NCBI GenBank assembly: GCA_005777185.1
Contig: SXNL01000242.1
Location: 1-64,000 of the forward strand
DNA: 64,000 nt
DNA from: Myxococcales bacterium
GTDB lineage: Bacteria; Myxococcota_A; Polyangia; Polyangiales; Polyangiaceae
Direction: 5' to 3'
Positions 16,845 to 25,145 of the stretch are shown piece after piece. How positions within the stretch are numbered: the first letter of the stretch is position 1; every line of letters begins with the position of its first letter. The position numbers and the translations under genes were made by a program. The notes below the pieces were generated by a model. The model saw only the letters and a program-made list of their open reading frames with translations, had not been told where the DNA came from and did not search any database.

Positions 16845-17801
16845 TCAGAACGAGACGCGGAGCGCGCCGGGGCCCGCCGCCAGAGGCACCTGTGTCTGGC
16901 GCGTCCCCAGGTAATAGAAGGCGGCGAGGCTGCCCGTCACCAGGGACAGCGTGAGCGGCACCGCCAACGTCGCGTAGGCGGTGGCGCGCGCCCCGGTGTA
17001 CTCGTTCTCGAGGGCCGCGCCGCGCGTGCGCTGCAGATCCGCCGAGGCCAGCGCGTCGTGCTCGGCTCGGATGCCGAGCGCGCGATCGTAGGTGAGGATC
17101 GGCACGATCGTCGACGCGGCCGCGAGTCCGCCCGACACGTAGACCACCCACAGCGGGTAAGGTCGCTCGGTCACCGTCGTATACGCGACGGGCCGGGGCG
17201 CCTCCTCCGGAGGCGGCGGTTCGATGCGGATCTCGACGCCCTCCTTGACGCTGTGACGCTCCGTCCGCGCGCGCGGCGTGCCGGGTTCGAACACGACGAC
17301 GTGCTCGCCGGGGCGCACGTAGGCGACGAAGCCCGACACCCGCGGCTCGCCCGCGTCGATCTGGACGGGCACGGGTCGCGCACCGACCACGACGCGCAGG
17401 CGTGCGTGTGACCGCGCGAGGTCGTCGAGGCGCGCGCGCGCGTCGGCCTCCTGCTTCTGGACGATGGCCTCGAGCTCCTCACCGAGGGTACGGCGCACAT
17501 CGACCTCCGCGAGGTACGTCTCGTAGCGTTCGGCCGCACGCGTCGAGTCGCCGTACGCGTCGTAGGCGCGGGCGAGGTTGAAGGCCAGCCGATAGCCGCG
17601 CTTCGGACCCAGGTCGCGGTAGATGGACTCCCAGTCGACGATCGCGTCGGCGAACTGGCTCTGCTTGTACTTCTCCATCCCGGCCCGGAAGCGCTCGCGG
17701 TATCGTTCGAGATCGTCGTCCGCGCGCGCCGTCGTCGCGAGCGAGGCGAGGGCGATCGTGATCGCGAGCGCAGTCGAGCGGGCACGATCAGAACGGCGCA
17801 G
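16845..17801 (-). CDS. TPR/PEGA-like envelope protein with a probable CTG start
   Basis: The reading frame is open from a stop near 17823, and a clear signal peptide (L-R-R-S-D-R-A-R-S-T-A-L-A-I-T-I-A-L-A-S, cleaved after TARA) precedes the first ATG at 17678. No ATG, GTG or TTG lies in frame upstream. A CTG at 17801 sits six bases after GGGGGAGG and is the likely start, giving 318 residues. The mature protein has helical repeats (ADAIVDWESIYRDLGPKRG, then LAFNLARAYDAYGDSTRAAERYETYL), a beta domain resembling PEGA (VPVQIDAGEPRVSGFVAYVRPGE), and two membrane helices near the C-terminus. It overlaps the kinase gene by 14 bp, so it is probably translated with it and may be its envelope partner. 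Confidence 0.75.
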   Translation of the reverse strand: MRRSDRARSTALAITIALASLATTARADDDLERYRERFRAGMEKYKQSQFADAIVDWESIYRDLGPKRGYRLAFNLARAYDAYGDSTRAAERYETYLAEVDVRRTLGEELEAIVQKQEADARARLDDLARSHARLRVVVGARPVPVQIDAGEPRVSGFVAYVRPGEHVVVFEPGTPRARTERHSVKEGVEIRIEPPPPEEAPRPVAYTTVTERPYPLWVVYVSGGLAAASTIVPILTYDRALGIRAEHDALASADLQRTRGAALENEYTGARATAYATLAVPLTLSLVTGSLAAFYYLGTRQTQVPLAAGPGALRVSF

Positions 17802-19341
17802 GATCGACCTCCCCCGCGCTCACGCTCGGTCTCGGCGGCGGTGGGGTGGGGGCCGCGCTCGCCACACCCGACGTGGCGCTCGTCCTCTCGGCGGGGACGG
17901 CGACGAGCGGTCTCGCGGGCGCGCGCACGACCGGGGCGAGCGGGGAGGGCCTCGGGGGGGCGAGAGAGGACGAAGAGTCGACGCGGGGCGGGGCGACCGC
18001 CGGCTCCACGCTCGTGCCGGGGGTAGGCGGCGCGATCGCGGCGGCGGACGGCGCCGCGGCCGCCGGCTCCGGGGTCGACGGAGGGGTGACCTGCCGCGGC
18101 GCCGCGGATCGCGCCACGGCCACAGCGACCAGCGCGGCCGCGACGAGACCGAGCCCGATGGCCCACCGGGGGGATCGCGGCGCGGGCGCCGGTTCAGCGG
18201 GCGACGTCTCGACGGCCTCGAGCGTCGCGGTCCCCGCGGTGGGCGCGAGGCGGTCGGCCACGCGTGTCGAACCCGGCGCAGCGGCGAGGTCGGGCGGGGG
18301 TGAGGGAGCGAGGCTCTCGCGGAGCTCGTCGGCCTGTTCGGGGGCGGCGACCTCGAGCGCCTCGCGGAGGCGCGCGCGATCTGTGCTGGCCTCGTCCTCG
18401 AAGAGGGGACCGACGAACGCGCGCAAGGCCTTCTCGTCGGCGCGCTCTTCGCGCTCGGCGAGGAACGTGTGTAGAGCCTCGGCCACGTCGCGCGCGGTGG
18501 GCGGCCGGTCGCCGGGCCTCCGCGCCACGAGCGCGCGGTACAGCGAGCGCAGTCCGGGCGGCGCCTCGGGCAGGTCCGGGGGCTCCTCGAGCGCGAGCCG
18601 CCTGAGGACATCCATGTCCGTGCCTTCGCCCCACATGCGCGAGCCGCTCGCGAGCTCGAACAGGACGGCGCCCACGGCCCATAGATCGCTCGTGCGATCG
18701 AGCGGCTCGCCCATGGCCTGCTCGGGAGACATGTAGGCCATCTTGCCCTTGATCTCGCCCGTCCTCGTGTTCGAGCCCGCCTCGTCGATCTTCGCGACGC
18801 CGAAGTCGAGGAGTTTCACGTGACCGTCGTAGGAGACCATCACGTTGTGCGGCGACACGTCACGGTGCACGACCTGCAGCGCCTGCCCGTTCACGTCACG
18901 GAGCTCGTGCGCCGCGTGGAGGCCCTGGCACGCCTCCGCCAGGACGTGCGCGACGATTGCGAGAGGCATCGTGATCCCGCGCTCACGCGCGCGCTTCACG
19001 ATCGAGGACAGGGTCTGCCCCTCGACGTATTCCATCGCGAGGAAGAGCTCGCCCCGGATCTCGCCGAAGTCGTAGGCGCGCACCACGTTCGGGTGGGACA
19101 GCAGCGCCCCGAGGCGCGCCTCGCGGAGAAACATGTCGGTGATGCGCCGGTCCCCGGTGGACTCCGGGAGGAGGCGCTTCAGCGCCACGATCCGCTGGAA
19201 GGAGCCCTCGCCCCGCTCGAGGGCCACCTCGACCGCCCCCATCCCGCCCTTCCCGACGCGAAACAGGGTCCGGTAACGCTGCTCCAGCGTTCGTCGCGCG
19301 GACTCGGTCTTCTCGCTCGGGGAATCCCCCATCCTGAGCAC
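17788..19341 (-). CDS. Membrane-anchored Hanks-type Ser/Thr protein kinase
   Basis: The 517-residue protein has a complete kinase domain: Gly loop VGKGGMGAVEV (29-39), Lys55 in VALKRL, the catalytic loop H-R-D-V-S-P-H-N with Asp161, DFG Asp179, and the APE-equivalent YMSPEQA. The domain ends near residue 295. A single transmembrane helix lies at about 393-411, followed by a Pro/Ala/Ser-rich extracytoplasmic tail without a folded domain. Start candidates are GTG 19341 and ATG 19332. The downstream gene overlaps by 14 bp and encodes an exported TPR-like protein. Phosphothreonine-binding readers such as the FHA regulator at 15525 are plausible partners. Confidence 0.94.
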   Translation of the reverse strand: MLRMGDSPSEKTESARRTLEQRYRTLFRVGKGGMGAVEVALERGEGSFQRIVALKRLLPESTGDRRITDMFLREARLGALLSHPNVVRAYDFGEIRGELFLAMEYVEGQTLSSIVKRARERGITMPLAIVAHVLAEACQGLHAAHELRDVNGQALQVVHRDVSPHNVMVSYDGHVKLLDFGVAKIDEAGSNTRTGEIKGKMAYMSPEQAMGEPLDRTSDLWAVGAVLFELASGSRMWGEGTDMDVLRRLALEEPPDLPEAPPGLRSLYRALVARRPGDRPPTARDVAEALHTFLAEREERADEKALRAFVGPLFEDEASTDRARLREALEVAAPEQADELRESLAPSPPPDLAAAPGSTRVADRLAPTAGTATLEAVETSPAEPAPAPRSPRWAIGLGLVAAALVAVAVARSAAPRQVTPPSTPEPAAAAPSAAAIAPPTPGTSVEPAVAPPRVDSSSSLAPPRPSPLAPVVRAPARPLVAVPAERTSATSGVASAAPTPPPPRPSVSAGEVDPAPF

Positions 19342-19404
19342 ATGCTAGCATCCCCCTCGCTCGTGACGCGCCCGATCGCGACAACCTGCCGGCCGAGGAG
19401 CCTC

Positions 19405-20616
19405 GTGCGGTCCGTCGCCCGTCGAGACCGGAGGCGCGCCGCCGTCCTCGGCGTGACGTCGGTCGCGATCGCGGCATGGATCGCGAACGCTTGCCTCCCG
19501 GATCTCGCCGTCTACCCGCCCGCGTCGGTGGGCGATGGCGGTGTTGTGATCGGATCCTCGGCGCGCTGCGGCGACGGGATCGTGCAGACGACCGACGCGC
19601 GCTTCGAGCAGTGCGACGAGGGTGAGGCCGGGAAGCTCCCTGGCTGCGCGAGCTGCCGGCTCGACTGTTCGGAGGATGGCGGCCACATCGAGGACCGGAC
19701 GGGACACTGCTACTTCCCAGCGGGCGCGACGTCGACCTACGCGGAGGCGCGCGCCGCGTGCGAGCAGCGCGGCGCCCACGTCGTCACGCTGGGCGGGGCC
19801 GACGAGCTCGAGTTCGTGACCTCCTCTCTCGGGGCCAGGGTCGACGCCTACTGGACGGGCCTCCTCGTGAGCACGGCGCTCGGCGGCTACGAGGCGGCCA
19901 ATCCGGAGGAGCCCGGCTGGCCCTACCCGCCGCTGCTGACGACGCGGGCCTGCCCCGGCTGCTACGCACCCGTGCGTCCCACGAACGAAGCGGGCACCTT
20001 CCCGAGCTGGTCCTCGGATGGCGGCGCGCTGGAGTTCTGCATCGCCGGGTTCACGACCCGCGCCGACGCGGGTTGGCTCACGGTGCCCTGCGTGCGGGGC
20101 GACGCCGGCGCGCTGGGGGTCGTGTGCGAGCGGGAGCCGCCAGGTGCACGGACCGAGGACTGCCTCGGTGGGTCCTGTCTGCGCGTCGTCGAGACGCTCG
20201 CCAGGAAGCGCTACCTCCTCGCGGATCAGCCGGTGTTGCCCGAGGACGCGCCGCGGGCATGCACCCAGCTCGGCGGACGCCTCGTGGTGTTCACGTCCAC
20301 GCGGGAGCGCGAGCAGGTGACCCGCGAGCTTGGCCGGAGGCTCCTGTCGTTGGGTCAGAAGAAGGTGACGTTCTTCATCGGCCTGTCGCGCACGGCCGGG
20401 AAGCCATGGCTGTGGGAAGACGGTGCGGACGAGTCCGCTCATCCCCCGGTCTGGGGAGAGAGCGCGCCCGGGGTTCCCCCCGTGCCCGATCGCGCTGGCC
20501 GCGCGTTCCTCGTCCTGGGCCTTGCGCTCTACGACACCGCGCTGGCCCGCGCCGATCAAGGAACCGAACCCCCCACCGACGCCCGAAAGGGCGTCCTCTG
20601 CGAGTTTCCCCTCTGA
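19405..20616 (+). CDS. Secreted Cys-rich protein with C-type-lectin-like domains
   Basis: GTG 19405 is preceded by GAGGAG at a good distance and gives a 403-residue product. It starts with an Arg-rich n-region and a hydrophobic stretch (AAVLGVTSVAIAAWIANAC), and Cys33 may be a lipid anchor. A myxobacterial Cys-rich repeat follows (CGDGIVQTTDARFEQCDEG, then CASCRLDC). Two C-type-lectin-like modules come next, the first with TGHCYFPAGATSTYAEARAAC and VCER, the second with RYLLADQPVLPEDAPRAC and GVLCEFP. These fold as disulfide-bonded sugar- or protein-binding domains. An upstream in-frame ATG at 19342 is an alternative start. The gene diverges from the kinase gene and may encode a surface adhesin. 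Confidence 0.75.
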   Translation: MRSVARRDRRRAAVLGVTSVAIAAWIANACLPDLAVYPPASVGDGGVVIGSSARCGDGIVQTTDARFEQCDEGEAGKLPGCASCRLDCSEDGGHIEDRTGHCYFPAGATSTYAEARAACEQRGAHVVTLGGADELEFVTSSLGARVDAYWTGLLVSTALGGYEAANPEEPGWPYPPLLTTRACPGCYAPVRPTNEAGTFPSWSSDGGALEFCIAGFTTRADAGWLTVPCVRGDAGALGVVCEREPPGARTEDCLGGSCLRVVETLARKRYLLADQPVLPEDAPRACTQLGGRLVVFTSTREREQVTRELGRRLLSLGQKKVTFFIGLSRTAGKPWLWEDGADESAHPPVWGESAPGVPPVPDRAGRAFLVLGLALYDTALARADQGTEPPTDARKGVLCEFPL

Positions 20617-20651
20617 TTCCACCGGGCGCATCGCGCCCGTTCGGGAAACAC

Positions 20652-20674
20652 GCGGGGGCCTCTCGACCCCCTCG
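20652..20674. terminator. GC-rich hairpin with TCTC loop between convergent genes
   Basis: The sequence gcgggggcctctcgacccccTcgc folds with G5/C5 pairing around a loop containing TCTC. It lies 35 bp after the stop of the lectin-like gene and 5 bp after the stop of the MlaC-like gene, where a bidirectional terminator is expected. It resembles hairpins at 33331, 33369 and 62803. Confidence 0.5.
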
Positions 20675-20679
20675 CAGCG

Positions 20680-21306
20680 TCAGGGCGCGTTCGCCTTGTC
20701 GCCGATCTTCTTCGCGACGTACGCGTAGTCGTGCTCCCGGAGCATCTTCGCCACCTGCTCCCGGTAGTTCGCCGTGAGGCTCGAGCCCTCCGTGACGATG
20801 TCGACGACCCGGTACGCCTCGCCCGACCCGCGAACGACGTAGTCGATCTGCACGGACGGATCGCGCGGCTTCACCTTGGACTTCGCCTCGGTGCGGATCT
20901 TCGACTCGTTCTGCACCGTCGCGCGCGAGCCCTTGTAGGTGATGTCGTAGTCGAGCGTCTTCATGAGGTTCTTGCGGTACGTCTTCTGCACGAGCTTCTT
21001 GAACAGACCCGTCATCTCGGCCTTCTGCGCCGAGGAGAGGCTCGTCCAGTTGTCCACGCAGGAGATCCCCGCCGGACACATCCCGAAGATGCGCCGGGTG
21101 AGTTCGTCGTAATCGAAGGTGATGCCGAGCTCCTGGTCGACCTGCCCGTCACGCGAAGCCGTGGACGGCTGGCGGAGGAGCTGGGAGATCTTGCCGTGCT
21201 TCTGCTCGATGAACGACTGCGCCTCGCTCTCGCCGGCGAACGCCGGGAGCGAGACCAGGCAGAGGGTGGAGAGGACGAGGGCGGCGAGGGCGTTACGGGT
21301 TCGCAT
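20680..21306 (-). CDS. MlaC/Ttg2D-like periplasmic phospholipid-binding protein
   Basis: The 208-residue protein from ATG 21306 has a cleavable signal peptide (MRTRNALAALVLSTLCLVSL, cleavage after PAFA) and the ABC-auxiliary/MlaC fold. Recognisable segments are ITFDYDELTRRIFG, LSSAQKAEMTGLFKKLVQKTYRKNL and YRVVDIVTEGSSLTANYREQVAKML. MlaC proteins shuttle phospholipids between outer- and inner-membrane complexes. The protein has an extra Cys pair (FGMCPAGISCVDNW) not typical of the family. An MCE/MlaD-like protein is encoded 9 kb away at 29974, but no permease or ATPase is in the window. It lies 181 bp downstream of pilS. Confidence 0.8.
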   Translation of the reverse strand: MRTRNALAALVLSTLCLVSLPAFAGESEAQSFIEQKHGKISQLLRQPSTASRDGQVDQELGITFDYDELTRRIFGMCPAGISCVDNWTSLSSAQKAEMTGLFKKLVQKTYRKNLMKTLDYDITYKGSRATVQNESKIRTEAKSKVKPRDPSVQIDYVVRGSGEAYRVVDIVTEGSSLTANYREQVAKMLREHDYAYVAKKIGDKANAP

Positions 21307-21487
21307 GGTTCTCCGACGGTGGAACGTGGGCACGAGGGGGGGTGCCCGCCCGCGTGGATCTATCCGCGTTGGACGAGAAGTCAAAAAGCGTCATGCATGC
21401 CAAACCGAAAGTCGCGCAAGTTCCTGGAATCATTCATCAGAAAGGGTGAACGGCGACGGGGGGCACGGGCGACTCGTGAACGCGGGT

Positions 21488-22777
21488 TCACGCGACGCTC
21501 AAGGAGATACGGAACTCGGCCCCCCCACCTTCCGGCGAGATCACCTCGATGCTGCCTCCATGGTCGTCCACGACGCGCTTCACGACGGCGAGGCCGATGC
21601 CGGTGCCGTGCGATCGCGTGGTGAAGAAGGCGTCGAAGATCTGCCCCTTGGAGTCCTCGGGCACGCCCGGCCCGCGGTCGCGTACGACAAGCACGATACG
21701 CTGCCCCTCGCGGGCGAGCGACACGAGCACGTCCTTGCCAGGGGGACTCGCCTGCACGCCGTTGCGGACGAGGTTCCAGATGAGCTGACGCATCCGCGCG
21801 CCGTCGCACTGGACGAAGAGGCCGGCCTCGGGACCCTCGAAGCGGACGGAGACGTCACCGGCTCCGGAGCGCTCCGAGTGGCGTGCGAGCTCGATGACCT
21901 CCTGAGCCAGCCGCGCCACGTCCGTGAGCTCCGGCTCCGGGGGCTTGTGGCGCGCGATCTCCATCATGTCGGTCACGAGGCTGTTCAGGCGGTCCGACTC
22001 GCGGTGAACGATGTCGCAGAGTCGGCGATCCTCGTCGGAGAGCGCCGGCGACTCGCGGAGCATCTCGATCGACCCGGCTATCGCTCCGAGCGGGTTGCGG
22101 ATCTCGTGCGCGAGGCCTGCAGCGATGCGCCCGAGCACGGCGAGGCGTTCGGCATGCTCCGCGCGCTCCCTCGCGACCTCGAGGGCTCCGCCCGTCCTCT
22201 TGAGGCGATGGGCGAGGTAGCCGGCGAGCATCGTGACGACGACGATGCCGAGCCCGTTCGTCAGGATGGGGTAGCTCAGCGTCTCGCTGCTGGTCGCGTA
22301 GTTGCGGGTGAGCTGGTCCGCCGGCGCCTCCAGCCAGTGGTTCAGGAACGCCAGGCACAGGGTCAGGTAGAACGAGAACCCCACGATCGCGGCGGCGACG
22401 GCGCCTCGGCGTCCAATGAGGATGGCCGCGAGCAGGCACGTGAGCCCGTAGAACGACGTCGCGCCGCTCGCGGCGCCGCCCGACACGTAGACGATGACCG
22501 TCCACGTGGCTTGGTCGAAGACGATCTGGGCGTACGCGAGGGGGCGGAGCTGTCGCCCCGTGCTCAGGACGACCGCGTAGACGATCGCGAGCCCGAACCC
22601 GGTGCCGATGGTGACGGTCACGACGCCCTGGCTCGTGACGAACTGGTTCAGATCTCCGCGCAGGTAGAAGAACGTCGTCGCCGTCAGGAGGAGCACGAGG
22701 AACCCGAGCCTCGCGGCGGTGATCCACGCCAGCCGGGTCCGGAGATCCTCGTTTTCGGTCGGGTCGAGCTCGGTCAA
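21488..22777 (-). CDS. pilS: PilS-like membrane sensor histidine kinase
   Basis: The 429-residue protein has six hydrophobic helices in its first 190 residues, a linker, a HisKA dimerisation domain with the phospho-acceptor in L-A-H-E-I-R-N-P (His224), and an HATPase domain (RNGVQASPPG, DRGPGVP, HGTGIGLAVVKRV). No PAS domain is evident. The multi-helix input domain and its place directly after pilC support PilS, the kinase that controls pilin transcription with the sigma54 activator PilR. Its ATG overlaps the pilC stop as ATGA. The usual pilR is not the next gene: an MlaC-like gene follows after 181 bp. Confidence 0.85.
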   Translation of the reverse strand: MTELDPTENEDLRTRLAWITAARLGFLVLLLTATTFFYLRGDLNQFVTSQGVVTVTIGTGFGLAIVYAVVLSTGRQLRPLAYAQIVFDQATWTVIVYVSGGAASGATSFYGLTCLLAAILIGRRGAVAAAIVGFSFYLTLCLAFLNHWLEAPADQLTRNYATSSETLSYPILTNGLGIVVVTMLAGYLAHRLKRTGGALEVARERAEHAERLAVLGRIAAGLAHEIRNPLGAIAGSIEMLRESPALSDEDRRLCDIVHRESDRLNSLVTDMMEIARHKPPEPELTDVARLAQEVIELARHSERSGAGDVSVRFEGPEAGLFVQCDGARMRQLIWNLVRNGVQASPPGKDVLVSLAREGQRIVLVVRDRGPGVPEDSKGQIFDAFFTTRSHGTGIGLAVVKRVVDDHGGSIEVISPEGGGAEFRISLSVA

Positions 22778-23982
22778 TCGGCCTTGATCTTACCCGCGAG
22801 GCTGAAGATCGGCAGGTACATCGCGATCAGCACGGTCCCGACCGTGCCGCCGATGCTCACCATCATCGCGGGCTCGATGAGGCTGGTCAGCGAGCCGACC
22901 GCCACGTCCACTTCGTCCTCGTAGAAGTCCGCGATCTTGTTGAGCATCGCGTCGAGCGCACCCGTCTGCTCGCCGACGCCGATCATCTGGACGACCATGG
23001 GCGGGAACACGTTGCTCTCGGCGAGGGGGCCCGCCATGTTCTGGCCCTCGGAGATCCTTGTGCGTGCGTTCATGATGGCCGCCTCGATGACCATGTTGCC
23101 GGCCGTCTTCGCCACGATGTCGAGCGCGTCGAGGATGGGGACGCCCGAGGAGAGGAGGGTCCCCAGCGTGCGGGTGAAGCGCGCGACGGCGACCTTGCGG
23201 ATCACCGGCCCGAGGATGGGGAGCCTGAGGAAGACGATGTGATAGATGCGCCGGGTCTGCGGGCGCTTGTAGGTGTACGCGACAACCGCGGCCCCCACGA
23301 TCCCGCCGACGACGATGAACGGGAGGTTGTGGATGAACGCCTCCGACACGGAGATGACGAACTGCGTGATGCCGGGGAGATCGTCGGCGGAGCCGAGATC
23401 CTTGAAGATGGTCTTGAACGACGGGATGACGAACCCGAGGAGGACGCCCAGCACCGCGCAGAAGACGACGAGCACGGCGCTCGGGTAGACCATCGCGCCC
23501 TTCACCTGGCGGATGAGCTTCATGTTCTTCTCGTAGTAGTTCGCGAGCCGGTTCAAGATCGTGTCGAGGATGCCGCCGATCTCGCCGGCCTGCACCAGGT
23601 TGCAGTACAGCGGGTCGAACACCTTCTCGTGACGGCGCAGCGAGTCGCTGAAGGTCGCGCCCTGCTCGACGCTCCCCTTGACGTCGCGCAGGACCTTTGC
23701 GAACGCCTTGTTCTCGGTCTGGCCCTGCAGGATGTCGAGGCACTGCACGATGGGGAGCCCCGCGTCGATCATCGTCGCGAAGAGCCGCGTGAACGTCACG
23801 AGGTCCTTGCCGGTGACGCCGGACCCGATCGAAATGTTCAGATCGATCTTCTTCTTGATCTTCGTCGGGTTGAGCTGCTGGCCCTTGAGGCGTGCGGTGA
23901 CGCCGGCCGCGTCCTCGGCCTCCATCGTCCCCTTGCGGAGCTCCCCGGTCTTGGACCGCGCCTCCCATGCGAATTCGGCCAT
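22774..23982 (-). CDS. pilC: Type IV pilus inner-membrane platform protein PilC
   Basis: The 402-residue protein has two GspF-type domains (one with LFATMIDAGLPIVQCLDILQ, the second with FTRTLGTLLSSGVPILDALD) and the hydrophobic helices expected of PilC. It also has the N-terminal FAWEARSKTGELRKGTMEAE typical of the family and the Glu/Gly-rich VQAGEIGGILD. PilC is the inner-membrane platform on which the PilB and PilT motors act during pilus extension and retraction. It starts at ATG 23982, 31 bp from the divergent serine hydrolase gene, and is translationally coupled to pilS by a 4-bp overlap. The motor genes are not in the window. Confidence 0.96.
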   Translation of the reverse strand: MAEFAWEARSKTGELRKGTMEAEDAAGVTARLKGQQLNPTKIKKKIDLNISIGSGVTGKDLVTFTRLFATMIDAGLPIVQCLDILQGQTENKAFAKVLRDVKGSVEQGATFSDSLRRHEKVFDPLYCNLVQAGEIGGILDTILNRLANYYEKNMKLIRQVKGAMVYPSAVLVVFCAVLGVLLGFVIPSFKTIFKDLGSADDLPGITQFVISVSEAFIHNLPFIVVGGIVGAAVVAYTYKRPQTRRIYHIVFLRLPILGPVIRKVAVARFTRTLGTLLSSGVPILDALDIVAKTAGNMVIEAAIMNARTRISEGQNMAGPLAESNVFPPMVVQMIGVGEQTGALDAMLNKIADFYEDEVDVAVGSLTSLIEPAMMVSIGGTVGTVLIAMYLPIFSLAGKIKAD

Positions 23983-24013
23983 CGTTCTTCGATGCTATCC
24001 ATCTTCGGGGGGT

Positions 24014-25138
24014 ATGGTCAATTCCGGCGCCGCGCCCAAGAACTTGCGCGCGCCATGGCCGTTCCGCTCCAATGGGTTCGTGGGCGCGCTCGACGGCATC
24101 GCGGACAGGGTCGTCCGGGGTGGTGCTGCGCCCGCGTGTGCGGTCGGGTGTGCGGCGCTCGGGCGACGCGGGTGGGCGGAGGAGACGGGCGGCGCCGACG
24201 AAGCCATCTTCGATCTCGCCAGCGTGACGAAGCCCATGACGGCCCTCGCGATCGCGCGCGCGGGGCTCCGGCGCAGGCGCCTCGGGGAACTGCTCCCGGA
24301 GCTTTCCCCGTCGCCGCTGGGCGCGGCGACGCTCGAGGACCTGCTGTCGCATCGCGTCGGCCTCGTCGATCACCTGCCGCTCTACCTGCCCGTGGTCGTC
24401 GGGGAGTCCGTCGACCAGGACGAGGCGCTGGGCCGGATCGCGGGTTCGCTGCGGGAGGGGCTCGCGTGGCCCCCGCCGCACGGCGGCCACCCTCCCGTCT
24501 ACAGCGATCTCGGCTACATCCTCGCCGGCGTGGCTCTCGCGCGCGCCATGGACGTCGAGGACGCGGGCGCGGCCATCGAGCGCCTCGTCGTCGCGCGCCT
24601 CGACGCGCTGGACGAGCTCGGCACCATCCGCGGGCTGGCAGGTCGCGGCGTCGACCTGGAGCGCGTCCAGCCGACGGAGGACGTTCCGTGGCGGGGTGGC
24701 GTCGTGCGTGGCGCGGTGCACGACGAGAACGCTTGGGCGCTGACGGGCACGGGCGGATCGGGCCACGCGGGAATGTTCGGCGCCGTCGGCGCGGTGGTTC
24801 GCTTCGGGGAGGCGGTGGCGCTCGCGCTCCGCGGCGAGGGACCGCTCGCGGCCGGCGACGTGGGGGCGTGGCTCGTCGCCGCCCGCCCGGGGGGCTCGCT
24901 CGCGGCGGGCTTCGATCGCAAGAGCGAACCCTCGAGCGCCGGAACGGTTTGCGGGCCGGAGACGGTCGGCCACCTCGGCTTCACCGGCACGAGCCTCTGG
25001 ATCGATCTCGAGGCGGGAGCCGTCGTCGCCGTCCTCTCGAATCGTGTGCATCCTACACGTAACAACGCGCGCATCCGGGAGCTCCGGCCAGAGGTGCACG
25101 ACGCGTTGTTTCGTAGGGCGGCGCGTTCGAGGGTATGA
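24014..25138 (+). CDS. Serine beta-lactamase-like hydrolase
   Basis: The 374-residue protein has the class C/penicillin-binding-protein-like triad: S-V-T-K (Ser70, Lys73), a Y-S-D element in VYSDLGYILAG (about 156-166), and G-F-T-G-T-S replacing the K-T-G box. No signal peptide is seen at ATG 24014, so a cytoplasmic esterase or transpeptidase-like role is more likely than antibiotic resistance. SHRVGLVDHLPLY follows the family pattern after the active-site helix. Six Gs lie just before the start. The gene is seven bases upstream of the UbiB-family gene, so the two are probably co-transcribed. Confidence 0.85.
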   Translation: MVNSGAAPKNLRAPWPFRSNGFVGALDGIADRVVRGGAAPACAVGCAALGRRGWAEETGGADEAIFDLASVTKPMTALAIARAGLRRRRLGELLPELSPSPLGAATLEDLLSHRVGLVDHLPLYLPVVVGESVDQDEALGRIAGSLREGLAWPPPHGGHPPVYSDLGYILAGVALARAMDVEDAGAAIERLVVARLDALDELGTIRGLAGRGVDLERVQPTEDVPWRGGVVRGAVHDENAWALTGTGGSGHAGMFGAVGAVVRFGEAVALALRGEGPLAAGDVGAWLVAARPGGSLAAGFDRKSEPSSAGTVCGPETVGHLGFTGTSLWIDLEAGAVVAVLSNRVHPTRNNARIRELRPEVHDALFRRAARSRV

Positions 25139-25145
25139 TCCGGCG

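Noticed and set aside
24014-25138. Antibiotic-resistance beta-lactamase
   Set aside because: The triad fits the serine hydrolase superfamily, but there is no signal peptide and the K-T-G box is changed to F-T-G, so resistance is not supported.
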